Below are positions 25,104-35,382 of a stretch of 64,000 nt of DNA, piece after piece; the stretch's first letter is position 1; each line of letters begins with the position of its first letter. The DNA comes from Cytobacillus horneckiae (GTDB lineage: Bacteria > Bacillota > Bacilli > Bacillales > Cytobacillaceae): contig NZ_PISD01000008.1 of the NCBI RefSeq assembly GCF_002835735.1, positions 248,001-312,000 of the forward strand, given 5' to 3'. The position numbers and the translations under genes are program-made. The notes below the pieces were generated by a model. That model ran no database searches and was not told the DNA's origin. It saw nothing but the letters and a program-made list of their open reading frames with translations.

Positions 25104-26087
25104 ATGATAACGATTAAAGAAGTGGCAAAATATGCGGATGTATCTGTTGCTACAGTTTCAAGGGTTATAAATAATAAAGGCTATGTGCAGGCAGAAACAA
25201 GACAAAAGGTAGAGGAAGCGATAAGGCTCCTGAATTACCGCCCGAATAACGTAGCTCGAAGTCTATTTAAAAAGCAATCTAAAATGATTGGCTATATCGT
25301 ACCTGATATAACTAACCCGTATTTTCCACAGCTTGTAAGGGCGGTGGAGGATGTAACTGTGAAGGCCGGATTTACGACTTTTTTATGTAATAGTGATGAT
25401 GACCTGCAGAAAGAACAAATGTATTTAGAAAAGATGCTAGAGAATCATATTGATGGTGTCATTATCGTTTCTAACAACATTGAAGCCCGCCATTTAGAAA
25501 ATATTCATTTGCCCATTGTAGCATTGGATAGGGTTTTTCATGAAAAAATTCCTTCTGTAACAATTGATAATTATGATGGTGCAAGACGAGCTGTCATGCA
25601 TCTATTGGAAAATGGCTGCAAAAAAATAGCTCATTTAAAAGGACCTGAGATAATAGAAAACTCCAACCTGCGCAAGAAAGCCTATGAAGATGTTATGGAA
25701 GAGAATAAGCTCCCAATCATCATAGGGGCGGGTAACTATCAGTTTAAAGATGCTGAAATGACCATGAAATCACTGTTGGAATTGCATCCTGATATTGATG
25801 GTGTTTTCGCTGGGAATGATGTGATGGCAGTAGGTGTGCTAAAAGCATTGAATCGGATGAGGATTCATGTGCCGGAACAAATCAAGTTAGTTGGATTTGA
25901 CGGGATTGAATGGACAGAAACTGTATCTCCAGAAATTACGACCATTGCTCAGCCTATTTATGATATGGGTAAGAAAGCAGCAACGATGCTGATGGAAAGA
26001 ATAAATGGACAGGCAGTTGGAGAGGACCATATCGTTCTTGAGACAGAATTGAAAGTGAGAGAAACAACAAATAACGGCAAGTTTTAA
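25104..26087 (+). CDS. rbsR: Ribose operon repressor RbsR
   Basis: A 327-residue LacI-family protein: N-terminal helix-turn-helix (ITIKEVAKYADVSVATVSRVINNKGYV) and hinge, then a periplasmic-binding-like sugar domain. It heads the rbs operon, as in B. subtilis. ATG 25104 follows AAGGTAGG; an upstream TTG (25095) is less likely. It should repress the operon without ribose, through the dyad at 25052. Confidence 0.93.
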   Translation: MITIKEVAKYADVSVATVSRVINNKGYVQAETRQKVEEAIRLLNYRPNNVARSLFKKQSKMIGYIVPDITNPYFPQLVRAVEDVTVKAGFTTFLCNSDDDLQKEQMYLEKMLENHIDGVIIVSNNIEARHLENIHLPIVALDRVFHEKIPSVTIDNYDGARRAVMHLLENGCKKIAHLKGPEIIENSNLRKKAYEDVMEENKLPIIIGAGNYQFKDAEMTMKSLLELHPDIDGVFAGNDVMAVGVLKALNRMRIHVPEQIKLVGFDGIEWTETVSPEITTIAQPIYDMGKKAATMLMERINGQAVGEDHIVLETELKVRETTNNGKF

Positions 26088-26107
26088 ATGTATAAAGGAG
26101 GAATCCC

Positions 26108-26974
26108 ATGCTAACCGTCATCGGCAGTATAAATATGGATCTAGTCACACTTACAAATATAAACCCTTCTATGGGTGAAACGGTCATGGGAGAATCTTTT
26201 TTAACCATCCCCGGCGGAAAAGGTGCAAATCAAGCTGTTGCGGCAGCAAAGCTTGGTGCAGATGTAAAGATGATCGGCAAAGTAGGCGATGACCTATTTG
26301 GCAAAGAGTATATGGAATATTTCCAGCGTCAAAGCATCAATGTCGAGAAAATCAGTGTTGAGAAAGGTGAAAAGACTGGTATTGCAAGTATTACTGTCTA
26401 TCAAAATGATAATAAAATCATCGTTGTTCCAGGTGCAAATCACCTAATTACACCAGAAGTGATTGACAGCTACAAAGAGGATATTTTACAAAGCAGCTGG
26501 CTGCTATTACAGCTTGAAATCCCGCTTGCAGCAGTAGAGCGAGCATTAGAAATTGCCAAGTCTGGTAATGTGAAGGTTATTTTAAATCCAGCACCGTTCC
26601 ATCATATCCCTGAGCATTGGCTAGAGAAAATCACCTATTTGACACCAAACGAATATGAAGCAGAGCAATTATTGAATGCTTATAGCAATGAGCAAATTGG
26701 CAATAGGGTAAGAGAAAAGTTAGTGATCACTAAAGGTGATGAAGGAGCAGAATTTTTTAATGAAGGGAAAATCGTGCATATTCCAGCAATGAAAGTCGAG
26801 GCAGTTGACACAACTGGTGCCGGAGATACATTTAATGGCGCATTGGCAGTAGCGCTGTCAGAAGGAAACACGCTTGAGCAGGCAGTCGCATTTGCGATTA
26901 AAGCAGCTGGCCTTTCAGTTATGAAGCTTGGAGCGCAGTCAGGCATGCCAACAAGAGAGGAAATAAGCGAGTAA
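26108..26974 (+). CDS. rbsK: Ribokinase
   Basis: A 288-residue PfkB-family kinase that phosphorylates ribose to ribose 5-phosphate. The N-terminal signature is GGKGANQAVAAAKLGA, and the C-terminal signature DTTGAGDTFNGALAVAL contains the catalytic Asp. The PNEYEA segment is also conserved. ATG follows AAAGGAGG. It sits second in the rbs operon, 20 bases after rbsR. Confidence 0.95.
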   Translation: MLTVIGSINMDLVTLTNINPSMGETVMGESFLTIPGGKGANQAVAAAKLGADVKMIGKVGDDLFGKEYMEYFQRQSINVEKISVEKGEKTGIASITVYQNDNKIIVVPGANHLITPEVIDSYKEDILQSSWLLLQLEIPLAAVERALEIAKSGNVKVILNPAPFHHIPEHWLEKITYLTPNEYEAEQLLNAYSNEQIGNRVREKLVITKGDEGAEFFNEGKIVHIPAMKVEAVDTTGAGDTFNGALAVALSEGNTLEQAVAFAIKAAGLSVMKLGAQSGMPTREEISE

Positions 26975-27001
26975 AACTATTGAAAGTAGAAGTGAAATGC
27001 T

Positions 27002-27391
27002 TTGAAAAAAAACGGTACATTGAATAGTGAAATTTCTAAAGTTTTAAGTGACATGGGACACACAGACACGATAGTGATAGCGGATTGCGGACTTCCTATT
27101 CCAGCAAATGTGAAAAAAATAGATTTAGCTTTAAAAATAGGAACACCAGCTTTCCTTGATGTATTAGAAGAGTTAGAGCTCGAAATGATGATTGAAAAAG
27201 TAACATTGGCATCAGAAATCAATGAGCATAATCCGAATTTGCACCATCTTTTATGTGACAAGTTTACGGATATTGCCTATGTTTCGCATGAAGATTTGAA
27301 GCAAGAAACAAAGAGTGCCAAGGCAATCATCCGCACAGGGGAGGCAACACCGTACGCCAATATTATCTTAAAGGCAGGAGTGATTTTCTAA
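27002..27391 (+). CDS. rbsD: D-ribose pyranase RbsD
   Basis: A 129-residue cytoplasmic enzyme that interconverts beta-pyranose and beta-furanose ribose, supplying ribokinase. The N-terminus [34 protein letters not shown], with catalytic His20, and the C-terminal [19 protein letters not shown] are diagnostic. It uses a TTG start and overlaps rbsA by one base (TAATG). Confidence 0.95.
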   Translation: MKKNGTLNSEISKVLSDMGHTDTIVIADCGLPIPANVKKIDLALKIGTPAFLDVLEELELEMMIEKVTLASEINEHNPNLHHLLCDKFTDIAYVSHEDLKQETKSAKAIIRTGEATPYANIILKAGVIF

Positions 27392-28893
27392 TGCAAACAA
27401 ACCCGATTGTTGAAATGAAGCAAATTCATAAATCCTTTTATTCAGTGAATGTATTAAGGGGAGTGGATTTTGATTTATTTTCAGGTGAAATTCATGCATT
27501 GATGGGTGAGAACGGTGCAGGAAAATCTACTCTAGTGAAAATCCTTACCGGAATTCATAAAAGCAATCAAGGTGAAATCTTTTATAAAGGCAATCAGACG
27601 GAATTTTCCTCTCCAAAAGATGCAGAGAAAAATGGAATGGCAGTTATTCATCAAGAATTAAATATCATTCCTTATTTAACGGTTGCAGAGAATATGTTTC
27701 TTGGAAAAGAGCTAAAAGCTACACCGTTCGGAATATTAAAAACAAAAGAAATGAATCAGCGAACAAAGGAATACTTGAATCGACTAGGAATTGATATGGA
27801 TCCGCAGAAGCCTGCAGGAGAATTATCTGTCGGGCAGCAGCAAATGATTGAAATTGCCCGTGCCATTGCCGCGAATACTGAAGTGTTAATTATGGATGAG
27901 CCGACCGCAGCCTTGACAGACAGAGAAATAGAAACTTTGTTTAAAGTAATGGATCAATTGCGCCAAGAAGGTGTTGCCATCATCTACATTTCCCACAGGA
28001 TGGAAGAGATTTTCAGAATGTGTAATCGGATTACGGTCCTGCGGGATGGCCAATCAATTGGCACGAAAAATACGAATGAAACAAACTTCGAAGAAATCGT
28101 TAAAATGATGGTTGGCCGCGAGCTAGGCGAGCGCTTCCCTGATCGTACAGCTGATATTGGGGATACCTATTTTTCTGTTGAAAACTTGAGTTTAGAAGGT
28201 GTATTCAACAATATTTCCTTTGATGTGAAAAAGGGAGAAATCCTAGGGGTCGCGGGACTTATGGGTGCGGGCCGCACTGAAATAATGGAAGCGATTTTTG
28301 GCGCGCGAAAGAAATCTTCGGGCACAATTGTCTTGGATGGAAAAGAATTATCGATTAAAAAACCGCATCATGCCATTAAAGCTGGGATTGGGTTTATTAC
28401 TGAAGACCGTAAAGATGAAGGCTTAGTGCTCGGATTAACTGTTCGCGAGAACTTATCAATCCCGAACTTAAAGACATTGTCCAATCAAACCATTATGTCA
28501 GACAATAAGGAAAAACAATTTTCTAAGGATATGATTGAGAAACTTAGAATTAAAACTTCAAGCTCTGAACAAGAAGTAAAGTCACTAAGTGGAGGCAATC
28601 AGCAGAAGGTTGTGTTTGGAAAATGGCTTGGTATCAATCCGAAACTATTAATTTTAGATGAGCCTACCAGAGGCGTTGACGTCGGGGCGAAAAAAGAGAT
28701 TTACAGCATCATGAACGAAGAGACGAAAAAAGGAAAGTCCATTATTATGGTATCTTCAGAACTCCCTGAAATATTGGGGATGTCGGACCGTATTATGGTC
28801 ATTCACGAAGGAAAGGTAACTGCCATTCTCGATAAAGCGGATGCAAACCAGGAGAAAATTATGGAAGCAGCTACAGGGGGGATAAACAGATGA
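27391..28893 (+). CDS. rbsA: Ribose ABC transporter ATP-binding protein RbsA
   Basis: A 500-residue double ATPase. The first half has Walker [10 protein letters not shown], signature [13 protein letters not shown] and Walker B LIMDEP. The second half has a degenerate Walker A (GLMGAGRTE) and signature [14 protein letters not shown], the normal RbsA arrangement. It energises ribose import through RbsC. It overlaps rbsC by four bases. Confidence 0.96.
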   Translation: MQTNPIVEMKQIHKSFYSVNVLRGVDFDLFSGEIHALMGENGAGKSTLVKILTGIHKSNQGEIFYKGNQTEFSSPKDAEKNGMAVIHQELNIIPYLTVAENMFLGKELKATPFGILKTKEMNQRTKEYLNRLGIDMDPQKPAGELSVGQQQMIEIARAIAANTEVLIMDEPTAALTDREIETLFKVMDQLRQEGVAIIYISHRMEEIFRMCNRITVLRDGQSIGTKNTNETNFEEIVKMMVGRELGERFPDRTADIGDTYFSVENLSLEGVFNNISFDVKKGEILGVAGLMGAGRTEIMEAIFGARKKSSGTIVLDGKELSIKKPHHAIKAGIGFITEDRKDEGLVLGLTVRENLSIPNLKTLSNQTIMSDNKEKQFSKDMIEKLRIKTSSSEQEVKSLSGGNQQKVVFGKWLGINPKLLILDEPTRGVDVGAKKEIYSIMNEETKKGKSIIMVSSELPEILGMSDRIMVIHEGKVTAILDKADANQEKIMEAATGGINR

Positions 28894-29834
28894 ATAAGCT
28901 AACAAAAGGTCTCGGATCGTTGCAAAAATTAGGACCAGTACTTGGACTATTACTAATTATTATTATTTTGGCGATTATGAGTCCTAACTTTTCAACAACT
29001 GAGAATATATTCAATGTGCTGCGTCAAGTATCAATTAATGCTTTAATCGCATTTGGGATGACCTTTGTTATTTTGACGGGCGGAATTGATTTATCAGTCG
29101 GATCGATACTTGCGCTTGCCTCTGCATTAACAGCAGGTATGCTTGCAAGCGGAATGGACCCAATCTTAGCCGTATTATTAGGATTGCTTGCAGGAGCAGC
29201 CATGGGGCTATTCAATGGATTGATTATTGCGAAAGGTAAGGTTGCACCTTTTATAGCAACATTAGCAACGATGACAATTTTTCGAGGCTTGACGCTTGTT
29301 TATACAGAAGGCAGACCGATTACAGGGCTTTCTGATGCGGTAAGCTTTCAAATGCTCGGAAAAGGTTATTTTCTTGGAATACCTTTCCCTGTCATTACAA
29401 TGTTAATCGCTTATTTGATTTTATACTTTTTACTTAAGAAAACGACATTCGGCCGTGGTGTATATGCAATCGGCGGAAATGAAGAAGCTTCTAGATTATC
29501 AGGCTTAAAGGTGGACCGCCTGAAAATGGGCGTCTATTCACTATCAGGCCTACTGGCAGCACTCGCCGGCATTACGCTGATGTCACGACTAGATTCCGCT
29601 CAGCCAACAGCAGGTACAAGCTATGAATTAGATGCCATTGCAGCGGTTGTTCTCGGTGGAACTAGTTTATCCGGCGGAAGAGGCTGGATATTTGGAACAT
29701 TAATCGGCGCCCTTATTATTGGCGTATTGAATAACGGCTTAAATCTATTAAATGTTTCTTCATTCTATCAACAAGTGGTTAAAGGCGGCGTCATCCTTTT
29801 GGCTGTATTAATAGACCGAAAAAAAGCTGCCTAA
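28890..29834 (+). CDS. rbsC: Ribose ABC transporter permease RbsC
   Basis: A 314-residue membrane protein with about eight to ten helices. The family motifs [12 protein letters not shown] and [11 protein letters not shown] (EAA-like coupling loop), and [13 protein letters not shown] near the C-terminus, identify it. ATGA overlap with rbsA gives coupled translation. Confidence 0.96.
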   Translation: MNKLTKGLGSLQKLGPVLGLLLIIIILAIMSPNFSTTENIFNVLRQVSINALIAFGMTFVILTGGIDLSVGSILALASALTAGMLASGMDPILAVLLGLLAGAAMGLFNGLIIAKGKVAPFIATLATMTIFRGLTLVYTEGRPITGLSDAVSFQMLGKGYFLGIPFPVITMLIAYLILYFLLKKTTFGRGVYAIGGNEEASRLSGLKVDRLKMGVYSLSGLLAALAGITLMSRLDSAQPTAGTSYELDAIAAVVLGGTSLSGGRGWIFGTLIGALIIGVLNNGLNLLNVSSFYQQVVKGGVILLAVLIDRKKAA

Positions 29835-29872
29835 ACATAAATTGAAATGATATTTTACAAGGAGGTTTAATC

Positions 29873-30805
29873 ATGAAACATATTTGGAAGCTTTTTGTTA
29901 TGGTAATGATCTTATTTATTGTTAGTGCCTGTTCGCTTGAAGGTGGAGATACAAAGGGAACAGAAGAAAAGGGAGCAAAGGATGACACGGCAGCTAAAAA
30001 GATTGGCATTTCCATTTCAACATTAAACAACCCTTACTTTGTCACGCTAAAAGACAGTGCGGAAGCAAAAGCGAAGGAATTAGGAATGGAAACAACAACA
30101 GTGGATGCTCAGAATGATCCGGCCAAACAAGTGAGTGATATTGAAGACTTAATTCAGCAAGGAGTAGATATCCTTTTGATTAATCCAGCTGACTCATCAG
30201 CAATTGCTGCTGCCATTAACTCAGCAAATAATGCAAATATCCCTGTTATTACTGTTGACCGCAGCGCAGAGGGCGGCGAAGTCGTAGCCCATGTAGCTTC
30301 AGATAATGCAGCCGGCGGCAAAATGGCAGGAGAATATATTATTGAACAACTTGGTGAGGAAGCGAAAGTAGTTGAACTAGAAGGGATACCTGGTTCTTCA
30401 GCAGCGCGTGAAAGAGGCGCAGGCTTTAACGAAGCAATCGCTGCAGCTAGCGGTTATGAGGTAGCATCAAAGCAGGCAGCCAATTTTGATCGTGCGCAAG
30501 GATTAACCGTTATGGAAAACATAATCCAAAGCACGAAAGATTTTAAAGCAGTATTTGCCCATAATGATGAAATGGCTTTAGGCGCAGTACAGGCATTAAA
30601 TGCAGCAGGTCTAACTGACGTCATCGTCGTTGGCTTTGATGCGACTGAAGACGCAGTAAAAGCCGTTGAAGACGGCAAGATGGCAGCAACGGTTGCCCAA
30701 AAGCCCGACCTAATGGGTGAACAAGCAATTGAAGCAGCTCAAAAAGTATTGAAGGATGAAACGGTGGAAGAGTTCATTCCTGTAGAGCTTGAATTGATTA
30801 AATAA
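29873..30805 (+). CDS. rbsB: Ribose-binding lipoprotein RbsB
   Basis: A 310-residue periplasmic-binding-type protein anchored by lipid: the signal peptide ends with IVSACS (lipobox, Cys21). The sugar domain has ISTLNNPYFVTLKD, DAQNDPAKQVSDIEDLI, INPADSSAI, TVDRSAEGG and NFDRAQGL, the ribose-binding pattern. Preceded by AAGGAGG. It is the last gene of the operon, followed by a terminator. Confidence 0.95.
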   Translation: MKHIWKLFVMVMILFIVSACSLEGGDTKGTEEKGAKDDTAAKKIGISISTLNNPYFVTLKDSAEAKAKELGMETTTVDAQNDPAKQVSDIEDLIQQGVDILLINPADSSAIAAAINSANNANIPVITVDRSAEGGEVVAHVASDNAAGGKMAGEYIIEQLGEEAKVVELEGIPGSSAARERGAGFNEAIAAASGYEVASKQAANFDRAQGLTVMENIIQSTKDFKAVFAHNDEMALGAVQALNAAGLTDVIVVGFDATEDAVKAVEDGKMAATVAQKPDLMGEQAIEAAQKVLKDETVEEFIPVELELIK

Positions 30806-30812
30806 GAATATT

Positions 30813-30847
30813 CGCAGTCTCCTTGAATTGTGGAGGCTGCTTTTTCT
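30813..30847 (+). terminator. Terminator of the rbs operon
   Basis: A GCAGTCTCC/GGAGGCTGC stem (one G-U) is followed by five T. Confidence 0.88.
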
Positions 30848-31376
30848 GTATCAGCAGTCGAAATGCTTTTTGCTAACTAAAATGGCAAGATAGAAAATCT
30901 TTTCACAGGCACTAGTATTATTGCCTCATCGTTCTCTTTATTTTCGTAACTCCATTGAATGAGTAACGAGTAATCAGTATTCGTTGGTTTTTTTTGTAAC
31001 AGAAGAATTTGAATTAGAATAATTTATAGGATAGTTAGTCTAATTTGAGGGCTAATTATCTTTTTTGTATACATAATCTTAAATATATATAAAGGTTGAA
31101 AATAAGGTATAAGAGGTTCAATATGCAAATACAAAGATTATAGGACGTAGCCTTGGTATGAGGATAGCACTACGCAGAACTTAGTTCGAGGCATTGAAAA
31201 GCAAATCGAACTTTTACATCAAAAAAAGAAGCTTTCCGTGTTCCGGAAAAGCCCACTTTTTTTGATAACAAATATGCTTTATTAGCTAGTATATTTACAA
31301 ATGATACATCTTATTGTTCTTTACTCTTGTAAAAGTGTTTTGTTGGGTGCGAACCTCAAGATATTTTAATCATCGT
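30848..31376. other. Intergenic region with a terminator-like hairpin, no clear gene
   Basis: About 530 bases without a credible ORF. A hairpin GCTTTCCG/CGGAAAAGC followed by seven T lies at about 31232-31262. It suggests that a transcript once came from the left, but the preceding 100 bases have stops in all frames. It may mark the decayed end of a lost gene. Confidence 0.45.
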
Positions 31377-31868
31377 TTATAAATATGACCGGCGAGCTGG
31401 CCATGAACCTTGTAGTTTTCTAAGTTGTACAATTTGTCCTGTATGATAAGCATCGTGCAAAAGGATATTTAAATATTGTTGCCAAACTGGTAGAGAAGGA
31501 CTTGGTTGATCCAGTTCTGCTTCTTGAAGGGATGTTAATGTAGATAGTAAGGCATCATGTACTTGAAGGGTTCGCTTCACTGTTTCTTGCCAAGCATCTT
31601 CATCATTAGCTCCACCTTGGACAAACGTGTCATCGTTATTTTGCGGAGCAACAAATGTGTCATCTTGTTGTAAGCGGGAGAGTAAGCGCTCTTTAAAGGT
31701 TAGTAAATGGTTTGCATTTTCCCAAATCGTATTACCGGCCTTTCCTTCTGGTTGCCAACATGCTTGTACAGCGGTAAGATTTTTTAACGCTTCTGATATC
31801 GGTGGGTACCATTCTTCTTCGTAAAAAGCTTGCTTGACTCCATTTTGCAAGATTTCTTTTTTACTCAT
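31377..31868 (-). CDS. DinB family protein
   Basis: A 163-residue four-helix DinB-like protein. Putative metal ligands are His in ENANHLLTFKERLL and the pair in LLHDAYHTGQIVQLR near the C-terminus, which is the usual DinB pattern. Relatives include bacillithiol transferases and unknown metal-dependent enzymes. AGGAGG precedes the start on the minus strand. It stands alone. Confidence 0.82.
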   Translation of the reverse strand: MSKKEILQNGVKQAFYEEEWYPPISEALKNLTAVQACWQPEGKAGNTIWENANHLLTFKERLLSRLQQDDTFVAPQNNDDTFVQGGANDEDAWQETVKRTLQVHDALLSTLTSLQEAELDQPSPSLPVWQQYLNILLHDAYHTGQIVQLRKLQGSWPARRSYL

Positions 31869-33073
31869 TAGGATAGCCTCCTTGTATGTAACTATCTAAA
31901 TTAAATTCAGTAGTTACGATCATTTTAGTATATTTTCCGAAAAAAATATATAGGAGTGAAAATATACATGAACTTTATATTTCTGGAGCCTATATCTTAA
32001 TCAACGATCTTCCGAAAAACCAGCTATTTTAGACACATCGGTTATTCCGTTTTAAGGCGCGATTGGGGAAGATCGAAGTTAGGGAATGATCAAACTTTAT
32101 TTCAAAGCAGTAGGAACATATTGGATATGTACAAAATGTTCCTACTTTTGATTTTATTGAGTTTAACATCTATGACCTAAATCCTGTATTTTTTATACCG
32201 GGACATTTAACTGAATTAAAACGATTATTATCAGGAAAAGAAACCCATTTTAGATTAGTATTTTATTGATGAAATTGAAAGTGAAATTCATTATTTAATG
32301 GAGTTTGCTTTTAAAGTTAAGATAAAGGTATGGAGAGACAGATTTGAAAATATTCAGGATAGGATTTGTAGGTTAGATGGGATTAATAAAATGGTGTACT
32401 TGGGGATAGGGAAGGCATTTTAGAGAGAGTTAAGTTTGATGATATTTTTGGAATTGAATTGACATGTGAGATATAAGTAACAGTTATCACCTAGAGATGC
32501 AATCATCTATCTACGGAGTCTTATGTCTAAGTCATGGTTGGCTAGGAGAAGCCTTCTTTTTAGTTTTATTTTTTACGTTAACTCCCTGATATCTATTGAT
32601 AAACAATTCCATTAAAATATTTAAGAACTTATTATTAGTAGGAGTGTATATGGGGATAGATTTAAATGATTATTACATAGAAGATACAGTAATTCTAACT
32701 GCAAAAGAAAGAGATGAGATAGGTTTCTAGTAAACTTGTCGCTTGGAAAAGATCCAGAATAAAGTAAAGAGGCAATGTTTGAACGCTGACTAGCCTATCA
32801 GCAAGTGGATATTTAAGGGAAAATAATCAGTGCCATTCAGCATACGTTATATATCGGTGGAGATGAGGGGGGAATTTAGGGTTAGAAATTGAGGGTTTAG
32901 AAGGCATGGAAAACCAGGTTGTTGATGCGGAAACTGGGGAAGAGATATATGAGGATGTATGAAATATATGATGAATTTCCCATTTATAAATAAAATACTT
33001 GATTTAGCCAAATAAAGCATCTATGCTTATTTTAGATGCTATAGTACCTCATTGCATCTGAAAATTTAATAAA
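31869..33073. other. Decayed 1.2-kb region with gene fragments
   Basis: No intact gene is visible. A hairpin AGTAGGAACAT/ATGTTCCTACT with a T-rich tail (32108-32140) looks like an old terminator. Frame fragments include DEIESEIHYLMEFAFKVK (about 32270-32325), a start-like MGIDLNDYYIEDTVILTAKE behind AGGAGTG (about 32650), and a short C-terminal piece at 32880-32959. They are broken by stops and shifts. The region looks like the remains of small accessory genes. Confidence 0.5.
32880..32959 (+). pseudogene. C-terminal fragment of a small protein, similar to 63211-63427
   Basis: The frame ends LEIEGLEGMENQVVDAETGEEIYEDV then stop. The tail DAETGEEIYED closely matches DAETGDEIFED at the end of the broken ORF at 63425. 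Both are therefore likely members of one small-protein family. Upstream the frame is closed by stops, so only the C-terminus remains. The function is unknown. Confidence 0.5.
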
Positions 33074-33220
33074 TATCCTTCGGGGCAGGGTGAAATTCCC
33101 AACCGGCGGTGATGAGGGGGGACCCTCTTAGTCCGTGACCCGGGTTCGAATTTTTTTGAAAACGGTGGATTTGGTGTAAATCCAAAGCCGACAGTATAGT
33201 CTGGATGGGAGAAGGATGGA
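33074..33220 (+). promoter_or_regulatory. FMN riboswitch (RFN element)
   Basis: The conserved RFN blocks are present in order: TATCCTTCGGGGCAGGGTG, CCCAACCGGCGGTGAT, AGTCCGTGACCCG, TGGTGTAAATCC, AAGCCGACAGTATAGTCTGG and GGGAGAAGGAT. The switch binds FMN and shuts down the riboflavin genes downstream by termination at 33277-33310. All core elements appear intact. Confidence 0.96.
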
Positions 33221-33276
33221 GTACATTTACGTTAAAAAATTTCATGATTAACGTTTATTTGTTCATGGCTGATTCT

Positions 33277-33310
33277 CCCGTACATTAAATAATGTACGGG
33301 TTTATTTATT
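33277..33310 (+). terminator. FMN riboswitch terminator
   Basis: A perfect CCCGTACATT/AATGTACGGG stem with a four-base loop is followed by a T-rich tail. Confidence 0.88.
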
Positions 33311-33481
33311 CATGAAAAAAATTTAGGGGAGGTGTCGACTTTGGGAATAAATCAATCATTTTAATTGCTGTAAAACTTGCATATTCAACCATTCTTTCCT
33401 TTTCTCCGCGAAAATGCCCCGAGCGGAACAAATTCCAAATGAATCTATTAAAAACTTTATAAGAGAAAGGTAGCGTTAGTT
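33311..33481 (+). other. Remnant leader where ribD is expected
   Basis: A strong ribosome site (AGGGGAGGTG, about 33328) is followed by TTG and only seven codons before TAA at about 33362. In Bacillus this is where ribD (deaminase/reductase) begins. About 120 further bases without coding content lead to ribE. The layout suggests deletion of ribD with its start region left behind. Confidence 0.5.
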
Positions 33482-34129
33482 GTGTTTACTGGGATCATTG
33501 AAGAAATTGGATCCGTAAAACGGACGATTAAAAAAGGGAACACGATTCAATTTACGATTGGCGCATCTCTGATTTTAGGTGATATGCAGTTAGGCGACAG
33601 CATTGCAGTAAATGGTGTTTGTTTAACTGTCACAGACTTTAATGATAAAGAGTTTCATGCAGATGTGATGCCTGAAACGTATCGCCATACCTCATTAGCA
33701 ACCTTAAAGCAGGCAGGGAAAGTAAACCTTGAACGCGCAATGCCTGCAAACGGCAGATTTGGTGGCCATTTTGTCAGCGGCCATGTAGATGCTGCAGGAA
33801 CAATTATTAGGAAAAGCGTGCTGGAAAATGCGATATACATTGATATTACTATTCCTGGAAAGTACAAACATCTAGTCATTGAAAAAGGTTCTGTTGCAAT
33901 CGACGGCACCTCGTTAACAGTCATGAAAATAGAAGGCGAATGTTTAACTGTATCATTAATTCCGCATACGGCAGATCAATCGGTACTAGGTTTGAAACAG
34001 CCTGGAGAGACTGTCAATCTGGAATTCGATATGATGGCCAAGTATATTTTTTCATTTAGTAAAAATAAAACGGAAACACATCATTCAAGAATAGAGGATT
34101 TACTAGAGAAAAATGGATTCCTATCATAG
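33482..34129 (+). CDS. ribE: Riboflavin synthase alpha chain
   Basis: A 215-residue enzyme that dismutates two 6,7-dimethyl-8-ribityllumazine molecules to riboflavin. It has the two tandem lumazine-binding barrels: MFTGIIEEIGSV, the first-repeat DSIAVNGVCLTV and the second-repeat GSVAIDGTSLTV. GTG start after GAGAAAGG. It is the first intact gene after the FMN riboswitch. The length is normal. Confidence 0.96.
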   Translation: MFTGIIEEIGSVKRTIKKGNTIQFTIGASLILGDMQLGDSIAVNGVCLTVTDFNDKEFHADVMPETYRHTSLATLKQAGKVNLERAMPANGRFGGHFVSGHVDAAGTIIRKSVLENAIYIDITIPGKYKHLVIEKGSVAIDGTSLTVMKIEGECLTVSLIPHTADQSVLGLKQPGETVNLEFDMMAKYIFSFSKNKTETHHSRIEDLLEKNGFLS

Positions 34130-34141
34130 GGGGGCTGCCTC

Positions 34142-34756
34142 GTGTTTAACACGATTGAAGATGCAATCGCTGACTTGAAACAAGGAAAGGTTATTATCGT
34201 TTGTGATGATGAAAATAGAGAAAATGAAGGTGATTTTTTAGCAATTGCCCAATACGCAACAGCAGAAACCATTAACTTTATGGCGAAAGAAGGAAGGGGA
34301 CTCATTTGTGTGCCAGTCAATGAAGCTATTGCTGCTAAGCTGGAATTAGCACCGATGGTTCTAAAAAACACAGATACTCATCAAACCGCTTTTACCGTAA
34401 GCATTGATCATAAACAAACAACAACAGGTATTAGTGCGCATGAACGTGCACTGACAATCGAAAAAATGCTGGACGATCAATCCGAACCGCGCGATTTTCA
34501 GCGTCCAGGCCATATCTTTCCATTAATTGCGAAATGTGGCGGTGTGATTGAGCGACCTGGACATACAGAAGCAGCCGTTGATTTAGCGGTTCTTGCTGGT
34601 GCAAAGCCTGCAGGAGTGATATGTGAAATTATGAAGGACGACGGTACAATGGCGAGGGTTCCTGACTTGGAAATCATTGCAGACAAATTTGATTTGAAGT
34701 TTATTACAATTAAGCAATTAATTGATTACCGGTCAAAATCATTACAATTCAACTAA
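34142..34756 (+). CDS. ribB: 3,4-dihydroxy-2-butanone-4-phosphate synthase, RibB domain only
   Basis: A 204-residue enzyme making dihydroxybutanone phosphate from ribulose 5-phosphate. [11 protein letters not shown] (metal and substrate loop), [20 protein letters not shown] and GHTEAAVDL are all intact. Bacillus RibBA normally runs on for a further 200 residues as GTP cyclohydrolase II. Here it stops after [12 protein letters not shown], and ribH begins 17 bases later, so the RibA half is absent. GTG start after AGGGGGG. Confidence 0.94.
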   Translation: MFNTIEDAIADLKQGKVIIVCDDENRENEGDFLAIAQYATAETINFMAKEGRGLICVPVNEAIAAKLELAPMVLKNTDTHQTAFTVSIDHKQTTTGISAHERALTIEKMLDDQSEPRDFQRPGHIFPLIAKCGGVIERPGHTEAAVDLAVLAGAKPAGVICEIMKDDGTMARVPDLEIIADKFDLKFITIKQLIDYRSKSLQFN

Positions 34757-34773
34757 AGAAGGAGATTAAGAAT

Positions 34774-35241
34774 ATGAGTCATATTATAGAAGGAAATTTA
34801 GTCGGAACAGGTTTAAAAGTAGCGGTGGTCGTTTCAAGATTTAATGAATTTATAACAAATAAATTACTAAGTGGCGCTCAGGATGCATTAAAACGGCATG
34901 ATGTTGCTGAAGACGATGTAACAATTGTATGGGTTCCGGGCGCATTTGAAATTCCTTTAACTGCAAAAAAGCTGGCTGAGAGCGGAAAATATGATGCTGT
35001 CGTTGCATTGGGCACGGTTATTAGAGGGGCAACACCGCACTTTGATTATGTAAATGCAGAAGTAGCAAAAGGGGTTGCAGCAACAGCGATGCAGACAGGT
35101 ATTCCGGTAATCTTTGGTGTTTTGACAACGGATTCGATTGAACAGGCGATTGAGCGTGCAGGGACGAAAGCCGGCAATAAAGGCTGGGATGCAGCTGTCA
35201 ATGCGATTGAAATGGGCAATTTGTATAAAAGCCTTGGCTAA
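34774..35241 (+). CDS. ribH: 6,7-dimethyl-8-ribityllumazine synthase
   Basis: A 155-residue protein that condenses the RibB product with the pyrimidine intermediate. [44 protein letters not shown] and the conserved [23 protein letters not shown] identify it; it forms icosahedral capsids. AAGGAG precedes the ATG. It is the last gene of the operon. Confidence 0.97.
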   Translation: MSHIIEGNLVGTGLKVAVVVSRFNEFITNKLLSGAQDALKRHDVAEDDVTIVWVPGAFEIPLTAKKLAESGKYDAVVALGTVIRGATPHFDYVNAEVAKGVAATAMQTGIPVIFGVLTTDSIEQAIERAGTKAGNKGWDAAVNAIEMGNLYKSLG

Positions 35242-35269
35242 TTAATGTCTGCAGTCGCCTTCTTAAACA

Positions 35270-35315
35270 ACTAGCCATCAGCGGGTAAGGTCCGTTGATG
35301 GAACTTTCACTTTAA
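35270..35315 (+). terminator. Hairpin after ribH, weak terminator
   Basis: A CCATCAGCGG/CCGTTGATGG stem is followed by a loose T-rich stretch rather than a clean T run. Confidence 0.5.
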
Positions 35316-35382
35316 ACTTTGAAGTGTTTATAAGTATAATAGTATATATTATTCTACCTAAATGTTGAAAAGAGGGTTTATG

